45,080 nt of DNA from Hymenobacter profundi (GCF_019334315.1 NZ_JAHWGL010000030.1:1-45080); one strand, 5' to 3'; positions 16,830 through 25,809 are shown, numbered from the stretch's first letter. The notes: generated by a model from the letters alone, not told the origin. A program made the numbers and translations.

Positions 16830-16852
16830 CTTGTTCTTCCGGAAAGAGCAAG
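16830..16852 (+). promoter_or_regulatory. Hairpin at the predicted mRNA 5' end of csgA-like gene
   Basis: cttgttctt and aagagcaag are inverted copies with one mismatch around a short ccgga loop. The element overlaps the predicted start of transcription, so it could be an operator or a 5'-end stabilising stem. Confidence 0.45.
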
Positions 16853-16922
16853 AAAAATTTTCTGATAGCGGCAGAGGGTATCTGTTGCTAAAACACAACA
16901 TAATCATACTTATACCTCCAAC

Positions 16923-17735
16923 ATGAAAAAGATTCAACTTTTGCTTGCAGGTGCTGTGCTATTGGCTGGAGCTGCCCATGCACAGACTGGTACCCGCGCT
17001 GAGTTCCGTAACGTGAATGATTGCATCGGCTGCGAAACGATTAGCTTGAACGCTCGGCCTGTCAATCAAAGCAACCCCAATCCTAATTACAGCGCTCCAT
17101 CGTTGGCATCTATTGATAACTGCTCGGTGGTAATTCAGGGCCAGGCATCGGGCGCGCCTGCTAAAGACCGTGGTGATAATAACGTGGCTGTGGTAGACCA
17201 AAGTGGCACCAAGAATAACGCCCAACTTTACCAACGCGAAGGCAACCGCAACTACGGGCTTCAGGTGCAAACCGGTACTAGCAACCAAGCACAGACCATT
17301 GTATGGGGTAGCCAAAACACAACGATTCAACTACAGAACGGCAGCCGCAACAAGGCTGGCATCAACGTAGACCAGGTAGATGGTTCGTATACTCCCGGTG
17401 GCACTGAAAACGGCAATAACAACTGGGCACAGCAGCGTCAGCAAGGCACAGGAACTGGCGTGGGTAACGACAACATTGCCAACCTCAACCAGTACGGGAA
17501 CAACAACCTTTCCTCGCAAGACCAGCAAGGTAACAGCAACAGTGGGGATGTTTTTCAGCATACCAACTACAGCACCGCCGTGCAGCAGCAGACAGGTGAT
17601 CTTAATACGGCCGTTACGCTTCAGGGCAAAACGCTGGCAAGCGGCGTTATTATGAGTGGCGACCAGTATCAACGCAGCTCCATTCAGCAAGGCGGCAACT
17701 CCAACGCCGCTATCGTTTCGCAAGACCGTCGCTAA
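16923..17735 (+). CDS. csgA: Curlin-repeat protein, major subunit CsgA-like
   Basis: This is probably the main amyloid fibre subunit. The 270-residue protein has a signal peptide (MKKIQLLLAGAVLLAGAAHA). A Cys-containing segment with CIGCE and DNCSVV follows, then about nine curlin-type repeats of about 22 residues rich in Gln, Asn and Gly (NNVAVVDQSGTKNNAQLYQ, GNRNYGLQVQTGTSNQAQ, NDNIANLNQYGNNN). The Q-x-G-x2-N spacing is that of CsgA. It is much longer than E. coli CsgA (151), as often in Bacteroidota. The N-terminal cysteines are unusual for curlin and could form a disulfide. It has its own strong promoter and precedes the csgB-like gene by 125 bp, with a hairpin in the gap. The split between CsgA and CsgB roles is inferred from size, order and repeat regularity. 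Confidence 0.85.
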   Translation: MKKIQLLLAGAVLLAGAAHAQTGTRAEFRNVNDCIGCETISLNARPVNQSNPNPNYSAPSLASIDNCSVVIQGQASGAPAKDRGDNNVAVVDQSGTKNNAQLYQREGNRNYGLQVQTGTSNQAQTIVWGSQNTTIQLQNGSRNKAGINVDQVDGSYTPGGTENGNNNWAQQRQQGTGTGVGNDNIANLNQYGNNNLSSQDQQGNSNSGDVFQHTNYSTAVQQQTGDLNTAVTLQGKTLASGVIMSGDQYQRSSIQQGGNSNAAIVSQDRR

Positions 17736-17771
17736 GCAGTGGCGGGTGGTACTCTGGCCGCCTGCCTAGCC

Positions 17772-17813
17772 AGTTGGGTGCGTAAGTCTCTCGCCGGGGA
17801 GCAGCACCCAGCT
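17772..17813 (+). promoter_or_regulatory. Intercistronic hairpin between csgA- and csgB-like genes
   Basis: agttgggtgc and gcacccagct pair over 10 positions with one non-Watson-Crick G-T, around a 22-base loop containing a second small stem. No U-tract follows. Such a stem could shield the csgA 3' end or attenuate csgB. Confidence 0.45.
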
Positions 17814-17860
17814 ACGGCTTTAGCAATGGCGAAGCAAGGGTGCCCCTTCTCTGAAAAATC

Positions 17861-18448
17861 ATGAAATACGCACTGCTTTTGGTACTGAGTGGCTTGCTAA
17901 GCTGGGGCGCTTACCCCGTACTGGGCCAGCAGCTTGGCCGCAGCGAAGCCGCTACGCCTGAGCAGCGGCTGGTGGAAGACCTGGGGGCCAACTGGAAAAA
18001 CCTGCCCGTACCGTTGCTCGTGAACCTGCAAAACTTGTCGGAGATTGTGCAGCAGGGCAATAGCAACTTGGCCCTCACTACCCAGCAAAATGCAGGCAAC
18101 CAGACGAATCGGGCTTTCATTGAGCAGGTAGGGAGCCTGAACAAAGCCTACATTGTGCAAACGGGCACGGGCAATACCACCCGCATCACCCAGCAAGGCC
18201 AAGACAATATGGCCGTGAGCGAGGTACTCGGCGACCAGAACCTGACTACCCTCGTGCAGAAAGGCAATGGCAACCTGTTGAACCGTCAAGCCCAAACCTC
18301 CAATATGGAATACAGCGTGTTGCAAGAAGGTAACAACAATTTGCTGAACACGCGCGATGCGGGCCCAGCGGTACCACAGGGCTACAGTATCGAAATGCGC
18401 GGCAACGGCATTCGTCTGAGCATTGAGCAGGGCAAAGTAGGGCAGTAA
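17861..18448 (+). CDS. csgB: Curlin-repeat protein, nucleator CsgB-like
   Basis: The 195-residue protein has a signal peptide (about 1-22, LLSWGAYPVLGQ) and a non-repeat segment of about 40 residues, LVEDLGANWKNLPVPLLVNL. About five curlin repeats follow (EIVQQGNSNLALTTQQNAGN, AYIVQTGTGNTTRITQQGQD, TLVQKGNGNLLNRQ, SVLQEGNNNLLN) with a charged, less regular C-terminus. Fewer and more irregular repeats, the position after the larger curlin gene and the basic last repeat fit a nucleator that starts amyloid growth at the cell surface. It could also be a second minor subunit. Confidence 0.82.
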   Translation: MKYALLLVLSGLLSWGAYPVLGQQLGRSEAATPEQRLVEDLGANWKNLPVPLLVNLQNLSEIVQQGNSNLALTTQQNAGNQTNRAFIEQVGSLNKAYIVQTGTGNTTRITQQGQDNMAVSEVLGDQNLTTLVQKGNGNLLNRQAQTSNMEYSVLQEGNNNLLNTRDAGPAVPQGYSIEMRGNGIRLSIEQGKVGQ

Positions 18449-18468
18449 TAGGCAGCCCCAGTACAGTA

Positions 18469-18499
18469 GGAAAGACCAGCCCATCAGGTTGGTCTTTCC
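18469..18499 (+). terminator. Hairpin after csgB-like gene
   Basis: ggaaagaccagcc and ggttggtctttcc form a 13-position stem with one mismatch and a 5-base loop, 21 bp after the csgB-like stop. No clear U-tract follows, so it may be a partial terminator or an mRNA-stabilising stem. Confidence 0.6.
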
Positions 18500-18612
18500 C
18501 ATTGCGGGCAGCGGTGCTAAAGCCATGCTGTACGATTAGCCTACCCTAGTCTCGATTAATAATGCTTTCCACCCCATGCTGCTGAAAAGCAGACCACCTA
18601 CTTGGTTAGCGT

Positions 18613-18984
18613 ATGATAAAACATATACTACACGTGTTGCTTCCTAGCTGCTTATTGGCCTTTCAGGATAGGGAAAAACCTTGCGAGGCGAAAATTGCGC
18701 TGGAGCGTGATGCGGTTCAATTACGCATCACCGGGTATTGCCACAGCCAGAGCACCCAGCCAGCCAGCTACCGCTACGAGTTGGTGGTGGCAAAAAAAAG
18801 CCAGGGTGGACAGGCAACGAGTCGACAAAGCGGCGAGTTTGAGTTGCTGCCTGGTCAGACGGTGCGGCTTTCGCATATCACAGTAGATGCGGGTGGTGCC
18901 TATGCTGGACGGTTGCGCATTTTCACCCACGCCGGTGTTCTGTTAGCCCGCGACTCAGTGTGGCAGTCTACGCCCACTCACTAG
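18613..18984 (+). CDS. csgH: CsgH-like (CsgC family) curli periplasmic chaperone
   Basis: The 123-residue protein has a short signal peptide (MIKHILHVLLPSCLLAF) and one small beta-sandwich domain. The pattern ALERDAVQLRITGYCHSQ, then YRYELVVAKKSQGG, SRQSGEFELLPGQTVRLSHI and GRLRIFTHAGVLLA follows the CsgH/CsgC inhibitor family, which blocks premature amyloid formation in the periplasm. Two cysteines, 24 and 43, are present, but the CxC motif of E. coli CsgC is not. The family match is by pattern, not alignment, so it is less certain than the neighbouring csg genes. The position directly after csgB supports it. Confidence 0.72.
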   Translation: MIKHILHVLLPSCLLAFQDREKPCEAKIALERDAVQLRITGYCHSQSTQPASYRYELVVAKKSQGGQATSRQSGEFELLPGQTVRLSHITVDAGGAYAGRLRIFTHAGVLLARDSVWQSTPTH

Positions 18985-19065
18985 CCTGCTTATCTCAGTG
19001 CTGCATAGCCGCATGTCGTTCGCCCTACCCGCTCCCTACCACCCACTCTTTATCATATTGCTGTG

Positions 19066-20601
19066 ATGCTTCATTATGTACGCGCAACCTGGTGCCATTG
19101 GCTGTTCTGTTGTTTCTGCTGGCTGGCGCTGAGCGCTTGCGAAGACACTCCGGTAGAGCCTGTGTATTACGGGAACGTGTCGGGTGTGCTACGCGATGCC
19201 CGCACCAACCAGCCCCTTGCCAACGTTGCTATTAGCACTACACCTGCTACCTCGGCCGTGGTAACCGATGCGCAGGGGAGTTTTTTGCTGGAGCGAGTGC
19301 CTACCGGGCGCCTCGCCATTACAGCTTCCAAAACGGAGTATCAACCTGCTACTACTACCATTACAGTAGAGGAAAACCAGACGGCCCAAGTAGCCATTAT
19401 TCTCACCAAAAGCCAGACGGCCACCGCGCCCGCCGCGCCTACCCGGCCCGCGCCCGCCGACCAGGCCAACGTGCCTGGCCCCGATGTGACGCTGGAGTGG
19501 CACCCGGTGCGCCCTGCACTCCTCAGCGACTCTCTGCGCTACGATGTGCTGCTATACGAAAGCAACTCCACTGTTCGGCGCCAGTTGCTCACCAACTCTC
19601 GCGATACTACCGTGCGCGCCACCGGCTTGCAGTACAACACCACCTACTTCTGGCAAGTAACGATCCGAAATGGGAGTGGAGCCGCTACACGCTCCAATCT
19701 GTGGAGCTTTACTACGGGCGCCCTACCCGATAATCGCTACCTATTCGCCCGCGAGGTAAACGGAAACACAGATATTTATTCTTCCAACACTACAGGCAGC
19801 ATGCTACTGCGCCTGACCACCTCCGCTTCTGTAGAAACCGCGCCGCGGCTGAGTCCCAACCGCGACCGGATAGCGTATGCTTCCAACGCCACCGGGCAGT
19901 ATCAGCTATATACGATGAACCGCGACGGGTCGGATCAACGGCAGATTACGCAGCTGCCCGTGGAAGGCTACTTCAATTTTGGTACGGGCTATTGCTGGTC
20001 GCCCGACGGGTCGCAGCTATTGTATAGTAGCTACAACAAGCTTTACCGCATCAACCGCGACGGTACAGGCCTAACATTGATAGCCACAGCCCCCGCCGAG
20101 CGGCACTTCCGTGAATGCGACTGGACAAGCCAAGGCAATCGGATTGTGGTGCAAACAGTGGGCGTCAGTGTCTATGATTCTGAGCTGTACTACCTCAAGC
20201 CCGATGGTACAGGCCTGACCCTGGCAATAGGAAATTTGTCGGGCCGCCTCGATTCACCGTCATTCAGCGTCGACGGGCGCCGCCTGCTTTACACCCGCGA
20301 CGTAGATGGGTACGACGATGGAACCGGTCGGCAACTCAACGCACACATCTTCTCTCAGCTATTGGATGGTAGCAACCTAGTTGATATTTCGGCTGGGACA
20401 GGTTCTGGAGCGAGTGCCGCTAATAGTAAGCCATTGGGTTTCAATGATGTGCTGCCGCACTACGCGCCAGATGGGAGCAAGGTGATTTTCGTGCAGGTAA
20501 ACAACGTGGCCCGCTCAGTGCCCGAAGTCTGGATCGTTGATTTGAATGGTGCCAACCGGATGCGCTTATTTGAGAATGCTACCTACCCTGATTGGAAGTA
20601 A
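19066..20601 (+). CDS. Curli-locus lipoprotein: carboxypeptidase-regulatory-like, Fn3-like and beta-propeller domains
   Basis: The 511-residue protein carries a lipoprotein signal with lipobox LALSAC (Cys25). The N-terminal part (about 35-110) is a carboxypeptidase-regulatory-like beta-sandwich (VSGVLRDARTNQPLANVAIS, DAQGSFLLERVPTGRL, TVEENQTAQVAIIL). A Pro/Ala linker and an Fn3-like domain follow (about 125-220, TLEWHPVRPA...YFWQVTIRNGSG). The C-terminal half (about 225-511) is a TolB/PD40-type propeller, with repeated RLSPNRDRIAYASNATG, WSPDGSQLLYSS, FSVDGRRLLYTRD and YAPDGSKVIFVQV. It follows the csgH-like gene by 81 bp and ends before murI. An outer-membrane-anchored role in curli attachment or nucleation is inferred from position only. 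The GTG at 19063 is an alternative start one codon upstream. Confidence 0.8.
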   Translation: MLHYVRATWCHWLFCCFCWLALSACEDTPVEPVYYGNVSGVLRDARTNQPLANVAISTTPATSAVVTDAQGSFLLERVPTGRLAITASKTEYQPATTTITVEENQTAQVAIILTKSQTATAPAAPTRPAPADQANVPGPDVTLEWHPVRPALLSDSLRYDVLLYESNSTVRRQLLTNSRDTTVRATGLQYNTTYFWQVTIRNGSGAATRSNLWSFTTGALPDNRYLFAREVNGNTDIYSSNTTGSMLLRLTTSASVETAPRLSPNRDRIAYASNATGQYQLYTMNRDGSDQRQITQLPVEGYFNFGTGYCWSPDGSQLLYSSYNKLYRINRDGTGLTLIATAPAERHFRECDWTSQGNRIVVQTVGVSVYDSELYYLKPDGTGLTLAIGNLSGRLDSPSFSVDGRRLLYTRDVDGYDDGTGRQLNAHIFSQLLDGSNLVDISAGTGSGASAANSKPLGFNDVLPHYAPDGSKVIFVQVNNVARSVPEVWIVDLNGANRMRLFENATYPDWK

Positions 20602-20669
20602 TTTGCTTTGCAAAACCAGCAACCAACAATAAGGCTGACCGGGAGAAAGACCTTACCTTCGTGCCTGTT

Positions 20670-21494
20670 ATGGCGCCTTCTCCTGAGTTTGCATCACGCC
20701 CCATCGGCATTTTCGACAGTGGTATTGGCGGCCTCACGGTAGCCCGGGCCGTAAACCGCGCCCTACCCCACGAGCGACTGGTCTACTTTGGAGATACGGC
20801 GCATCTGCCCTACGGCGACAAGTCGACCGCGGCCATTCAAGCGTATTCTGTCAAGATCTGCGACGTGCTGTTGCGGCAACAATGCAAGGCCATTCTGATT
20901 GCGTGCAACTCGGCTTCGGCAGCGGCCTATGAGCTAGTGCGCGAATACGTGGGTAGTAAAGCCTTAGTGCTGAATGTTATAGACCCTATTGTGGCGTATG
21001 TAGGGCAGCACTACGCCGGGCGTACCATCGGCCTGATTGGCACCAAGCAAACGGTAGGCTCCAACGTCTACCGTAAAAAGATTGACGACTTGGCCGTCGG
21101 AATTGAACTACACGCGCTGGCCACCCCACTGCTGGCCCCTATGGTAGAGGAGGGCTTTTTCGATAACGCGATCAGTGAAAGCGTTATCCAGAACTATTTA
21201 TCCGACTCGTCGCTTGAAGCCATTGAGGCCCTAGTGTTAGCCTGCACCCACTATCCGCTGATTCGGGAGCAGATAACGCATTTTTATCAGGATCGTATCG
21301 ACGTGCTCGACCCCTCTGATGTGGTAGCACTGGCACTGAAAGAGATGCTAACAAAGCATCAGCTATTGGCTTCGGCCTCCACTCGCCCGCATCACCATTT
21401 CTACGTATCCGACTTCACGCGCAGTTTTGAGGAGAGCACCCGCATTTTCTTTGGGCAGGAGGTAGACTTGGAATTATATCCGCTTTGGGAATAG
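20670..21494 (+). CDS. murI: Glutamate racemase MurI
   Basis: MurI makes D-glutamate for peptidoglycan. The 274-residue protein shows the family motifs IGIFDSGIGGLTV (about 13-25), YFGDTAHLPYGDK, the first catalytic cysteine in ACNSASA and the second in LACTHYPLI. The length is typical. The ATG at 20670 gives the normal N-terminus. An in-frame start at 20592 would overlap the preceding lipoprotein gene and add residues unlike the family; a GTG at 20661 is also possible. It has no functional link to the curli genes but is tandem to them with a 68-bp gap. Confidence 0.93.
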   Translation: MAPSPEFASRPIGIFDSGIGGLTVARAVNRALPHERLVYFGDTAHLPYGDKSTAAIQAYSVKICDVLLRQQCKAILIACNSASAAAYELVREYVGSKALVLNVIDPIVAYVGQHYAGRTIGLIGTKQTVGSNVYRKKIDDLAVGIELHALATPLLAPMVEEGFFDNAISESVIQNYLSDSSLEAIEALVLACTHYPLIREQITHFYQDRIDVLDPSDVVALALKEMLTKHQLLASASTRPHHHFYVSDFTRSFEESTRIFFGQEVDLELYPLWE

Positions 21495-21855
21495 ATAGTT
21501 TCTGATGTCTGAGGCTGTCTAATTGGGAAAGTTATATCCCTTATTTTGCGTTGCGAAAGCAAGTACGCTAGCTAATAATTGTACTTAGCTTGGGAATAGT
21601 CATAACGCAAAGTATTATAAATCAATATTGCACAGATTGGAATAATACGTATTCATTGTCTCATTACGGGGCTTGGCATGAATTATGGCTTCTTAAAAGG
21701 AAAGAATAGCAAAGCCTGTTCTTTTGAGGTTTATTTGATAAATCATAAATTTTCATTAAATGTTTATGATATAGAATAGACTTACTGCGTAGAAGCACAA
21801 ATCTCATGCTCCAGAAAAAAGCATATTCTAAAAGAACCTCCTTTTTCCATTCACT
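21495..21855. other. A/T-rich intergenic region upstream of the T9SS surface protein
   Basis: The 361-bp region is A/T-rich and has no convincing gene or strong terminator hairpin. It holds the promoter candidate at 21723-21753 and a long leader for the following gene. Confidence 0.6.
21723..21753 (+). promoter_or_regulatory. Promoter candidate for the 1263-residue T9SS protein
   Basis: TTTG at 21723-21726 and TAAATTTT at 21746-21753 with a 19-bp spacer match the Bacteroidota consensus except for the last base. Transcription would start near 21760, leaving a leader of about 95 bases. Confidence 0.4.
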
Positions 21856-24800
21856 ATGAAAAAATTGTACAGTTTACCTTGGGGAAGATATGCTCGACCT
21901 TGGGTTGCAGTGTTACTCTTACTGTTGAGTTCAGCAGTCAATAGTTGGGCGCAGACGTTCACAGAGACGTTTGGTACGGCAGGACCTAAAACTGTTGTGC
22001 AGGCAAACACGGATAACAATTTTGACAACAGTGGCAGATTCACCTTTGCTGGTAATGCTACTCTAATCAAATCAGATCCTTATATACCACCATCTCCAGG
22101 TTCACAGGGTTCATTCATCTATTTCGGTAATATAGATCCTGTCACTGGGGGTAGCGCTGAAGAATTGCCAGCGGATAATCGTACTTTCTCTATTTTTAGA
22201 ATTAACACTTCTCAGTTAACGAACATAGTACTGAGGTTTAACTTGTATGCAACGCCGGGTATTGCATCCGTTCCAGGGGATTTTATAGCAGAATATTCTC
22301 TAAACCCAGCAGCTAGAAACCCTATTTATACTTCTATCCCGTCTGCTGCCATTGATAACGCTCTGCAGACTGATGGGTGGAGTGCTATCAGTATTACCAA
22401 TCCTTTTAATGGAAACACAGCAGATGCTATAGCCATACGCTTTACGCGTAAAGGAAAAAATAATAGTACTGGTCCTACTGGCGACTACATTGCCATTGAT
22501 GATGTAGCTCTATCCGCTACTGTTGCGCCCAACTTCACTGTTAATCCGCCGTCATTAGGTTTTACTAACACTGCCATTAATGCGCAATCAGCCTCCCAAA
22601 CAATTAGCGTTTCGGGTAGTGGCTTAACGTCTGCTATCAACGTTGTCGCACCATCCGGTTACCGGATTCGCAAACAAGGCGACGCTGCTTACCTGGCAGA
22701 GGGTGCTACCCTTATGCTGACGCCAACCAACGGGGCTATCAATTCAGTAGTAGAAGTGGTATTCAATCCAACGGCTGCAGGCACATACAGCGGGCAGATT
22801 ACGTTTAATACTACAGGCGTCACGCAGAAAACAGTTGCAGTGAGTGGAACGGCGGTTGCGCCAACTATTGCTGTTTCGCCCGCTACGTTGTCCTTTGGCA
22901 ACGTGGAAACGAATACAAAATCAAATATTCAGAGCGTTGTCGTGCAGGGTAGCAGCCTGATGAGCGATATTTCCGTGCAGGTACCAACAGGTTATGAGTT
23001 TCGCAAGCAGGGCGATGCTGCTTTCCTCTCCGCTGGCAACACGCTGACGCTCACACAGGCTAATGGTGCTGTGAATGCTGTGGTAGAAGTGCGCTTTGCA
23101 CCCGTAACGGCCGGCGTATTTAGTGGCAATATGTCTTTTGTCGGCACCGGCGCAACTACGCAGTTTGTTGCTCTCTCAGGTACTGGCGTTGCCCCAGCTC
23201 CCGTTGTGACGGTTTCGCCTGCCAATATCACGTTCTCCGATACCCAGGTTGGACGCTCATCCGATGCGGTTTCTTTCTTCGTGAGCGGGCAAAATCTCGA
23301 TAACAACACAATTATTGTTAACTCGCCTTCAAACGAGTTTCTGATCCGGCGTGGCACAACAGGAGCCTTTGGGTCGCAAGTGACTCTGACCGGTACCGCT
23401 GGTACTCTGAGCAGCACCGAACTACAGGTGCAGTTCTCGCCTTCCACCGCTGGCAACCGGGCTGCCGTCATTGCTGCTGCTTCGGGTACAACGGTTAATT
23501 CCATTTTGCAAGTGAATGGCAACGGCTTACCGGCTCCTACGGTAGCCGATGTCTTTATCAATCCCGACCCAGCAACGCTGGATTTCGGTTCGGTCTCCTC
23601 AAACGGCTCGGCGCAGGTGCTGACGTTCAAGGTGGGTGGTACGCTGCTGGGAACCAACCCGCTGGTGCTGACGCCCGCTAGTTCTGCTTCCTCAAACCCT
23701 AATATTGAGATTCGGGCAGCAGGGATTGGCGATTTTGAATCTAAGCCATTAGTATTCCAGCCTGTGGATGGTAATGTAAGCGAGCGTATAATTGAAGTAC
23801 GATTGGGTGGCACGCTTACCGCAGGTAGCTATGCTGGTACAATTACGGTCAGCAGCCCTAATAGCGGTGCGCCTAATAAGGTAGTGAATGTGGTAGCAAA
23901 CAGCAATGGTGTTGCGGCTACCATATCGGCCGACAATACGCTGACCGATTTCTCAACGGTGCCTGGGGTAGCTTCTGCAACGCAGTCTTACAAGCTGAAT
24001 GGCCAGGGCCTAATTCGGGATATTACAGTGAAGGCTCCCAACAACTTCCAGGTAGCGTTACAAGAAGCAGACTTTGCCAGTTTAAAGGATGCCAATGGAA
24101 AGGATATCACTGGCAATACAATCACGGTGGTGCGGAACAATGCTACTGGTGACGGATTCCAGAATCCGGTATCTATTTATGTTCGTTATCTGCCTTCTGT
24201 TGCAAGTGATCAACCCGATCCGGCCAGCATTTCCAACACCAGCGACCCCGCTGTGGGCGCGGCCGTGCAAGTAAAAGGCTTCAGTGCTCCTTCGGTTGAA
24301 ATTGTGGTGCAAACGCCGCAGATCAACAACGTAGTTGTTGGGACAGTATCGAATCTGGTGGCTGTTACGGTACGTGCTGTGCGGGTTCGTCAGGCGATTA
24401 CCATAGCAGAGGTGCTGACTCAACAACCTAGTCAGTTCAACAACCCCCTACAGGATCAGTTTCAGATTTCGCTGACTCAGAACGATGCTGATTTTGGGCA
24501 GACAGTAACGTTCACTCCAAATGCAAGTACGTTCAGTATTGATCAGGTGGTGTATGTGCGTTATAAACCTACTCACATTGGGGATGCTACGTCGAAGCTT
24601 CAATTCCGGAGCGATGATTTCATTACTAAAACATTCCAAGACTTCTCGGTAAATGGTGGTCTTAGCGGCAGAGCCCTCGATACGCAGCCTACTGTACAAA
24701 CTACCATTAGTGTGACACGAAGTGGTTCAACAGCTACCGTGTTTTTCTCCCCAGCACAGGGTGGAGCAGTAAATGGCGCGGGTGAAGGACGACTTATCAT

Positions 24801-25647
24801 TGCCAGCTTATCTAACTCGCTAAGTGGTAGCTCGCAGCCGCAGGACGGACAAACTTATCTGTCAGCAGACGGTACTTTTGGGCAGGGTGATATTTTAGTG
24901 CCAGGCTACTACGCAGTTTATACAGGTACTGGCGATCAGGCGGTAGTGAAAGGCTTAGATCCTAGCAAACCATACTATTTCTACGTATTTGACTACAACT
25001 ATGTGGCCACCAATAGTTCAGGTAAGCGGTTGTCGGTGCCAGGTGCTGAGAATTACCGCACGCCAACACCACCTAGCCAAATTGTACCAGTAGATGCCAG
25101 TATACCCGGTACGCCGCTACCTGTAGAACTGAAGTCGTTTGCTGCCAAGCTCACCACCAGTGGTGTGAAATTGGATTGGGCTACAGCCAGCGAGAAGAAC
25201 AATAAAGGGTTTGAGGTACAGCGCAGCCAGGATGGTGAGCAATTCACTGTGCTACAGTTTGTGAAAGGACATAGTTCTAAAGCTAGCGGAACGGTTTATT
25301 CAGCATTTGATGCACAGCCGCTCTCAGGTGTTTCTTACTATCGTCTGAAGCAGGTAGACGAAGACGGCACGTTCGCCTACTCACCGGTAGCTGCTATCAC
25401 TAACATAGAAGCTGCCCGCGAAGTAACCTTCTACCCCAACCCTGCCCGTGACGTGCTCAACATCAGCACCAGCGAGTCGCTGGTAGAGGCTCGTGTAACA
25501 GTAACTGATCTAACGGGGCGGACGTTGCTGACTCGCACGCTGGATGCTTCTAATACTGTGTCGTTGAGCGTTCTGCGTACCGGCACGTATCTGGTAACTG
25601 TAGAGACAGCCTCAGGAAAAGTAACCCGGAAAATAGTGAAGGAGTAA
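21856..25647 (+). CDS. Very large T9SS-exported surface protein with tandem Ig-like repeats
   Basis: The 1263-residue protein has a signal peptide (VAVLLLLLSSAVNSWAQ). A jelly-roll-like N-terminal domain follows (about 35-225, ending GDYIAIDDVALSA). Then come at least four Ig-like modules of about 110 residues with the recurring pattern PxxLxF, VxGxxL, GYxIRKQGDAA, TAGTYSGxI and VSGT, at about 228, 337, 450 and 570, with weaker ones after. A stalk module (LPVELKSFAAKLTTSGVKLD...GFEVQRSQDG) precedes the T9SS type A sorting domain (about 1190-1263, VTFYPNPARDVLN to GTYLVTVETASGKVTRKIV). It is therefore expected to be secreted and anchored on the surface, probably as an adhesin; the ligand is unknown. 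Its first 700 bp are notably more A/T-rich than the neighbouring genes. Confidence 0.88.
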   Translation: MKKLYSLPWGRYARPWVAVLLLLLSSAVNSWAQTFTETFGTAGPKTVVQANTDNNFDNSGRFTFAGNATLIKSDPYIPPSPGSQGSFIYFGNIDPVTGGSAEELPADNRTFSIFRINTSQLTNIVLRFNLYATPGIASVPGDFIAEYSLNPAARNPIYTSIPSAAIDNALQTDGWSAISITNPFNGNTADAIAIRFTRKGKNNSTGPTGDYIAIDDVALSATVAPNFTVNPPSLGFTNTAINAQSASQTISVSGSGLTSAINVVAPSGYRIRKQGDAAYLAEGATLMLTPTNGAINSVVEVVFNPTAAGTYSGQITFNTTGVTQKTVAVSGTAVAPTIAVSPATLSFGNVETNTKSNIQSVVVQGSSLMSDISVQVPTGYEFRKQGDAAFLSAGNTLTLTQANGAVNAVVEVRFAPVTAGVFSGNMSFVGTGATTQFVALSGTGVAPAPVVTVSPANITFSDTQVGRSSDAVSFFVSGQNLDNNTIIVNSPSNEFLIRRGTTGAFGSQVTLTGTAGTLSSTELQVQFSPSTAGNRAAVIAAASGTTVNSILQVNGNGLPAPTVADVFINPDPATLDFGSVSSNGSAQVLTFKVGGTLLGTNPLVLTPASSASSNPNIEIRAAGIGDFESKPLVFQPVDGNVSERIIEVRLGGTLTAGSYAGTITVSSPNSGAPNKVVNVVANSNGVAATISADNTLTDFSTVPGVASATQSYKLNGQGLIRDITVKAPNNFQVALQEADFASLKDANGKDITGNTITVVRNNATGDGFQNPVSIYVRYLPSVASDQPDPASISNTSDPAVGAAVQVKGFSAPSVEIVVQTPQINNVVVGTVSNLVAVTVRAVRVRQAITIAEVLTQQPSQFNNPLQDQFQISLTQNDADFGQTVTFTPNASTFSIDQVVYVRYKPTHIGDATSKLQFRSDDFITKTFQDFSVNGGLSGRALDTQPTVQTTISVTRSGSTATVFFSPAQGGAVNGAGEGRLIIASLSNSLSGSSQPQDGQTYLSADGTFGQGDILVPGYYAVYTGTGDQAVVKGLDPSKPYYFYVFDYNYVATNSSGKRLSVPGAENYRTPTPPSQIVPVDASIPGTPLPVELKSFAAKLTTSGVKLDWATASEKNNKGFEVQRSQDGEQFTVLQFVKGHSSKASGTVYSAFDAQPLSGVSYYRLKQVDEDGTFAYSPVAAITNIEAAREVTFYPNPARDVLNISTSESLVEARVTVTDLTGRTLLTRTLDASNTVSLSVLRTGTYLVTVETASGKVTRKIVKE

Positions 25648-25666
25648 CTTAACTAGTACACTTACT

Positions 25667-25705
25667 AAAAGCGCCCCGAGCCTAGGTTTGGGGTGCTTTT
25701 GTGTT
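25667..25705 (+). terminator. Rho-independent terminator
   Basis: aaaagcgccccgag pairs imperfectly (three non-paired or G-T positions) with tttggggtgctttt around a cctagg centre, followed by gtgtttt. It lies about 20 bp after the stop of the first T9SS protein gene. Confidence 0.8.
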
Positions 25706-25809
25706 TTACGATAATGAGCGTCTTGCTGAATACTGTTGGATCATCTTTTGTATGTATATAAATAGCTTGGTATCTATTGTTTGTGTTTGGTAATTAATCC
25801 TTTTACAGT

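Larger units (their letters stand above)
16673..16922. other. A/T-rich promoter region of csgA-like gene
   Basis: The 250-bp gap between csgG and the major-curlin gene is strongly A/T-rich (tataattatttttacataaa). It contains a consensus promoter and a small hairpin (separate entries), so the fibre genes are probably transcribed independently of csgEFG. There is no gene in it. Confidence 0.7.
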
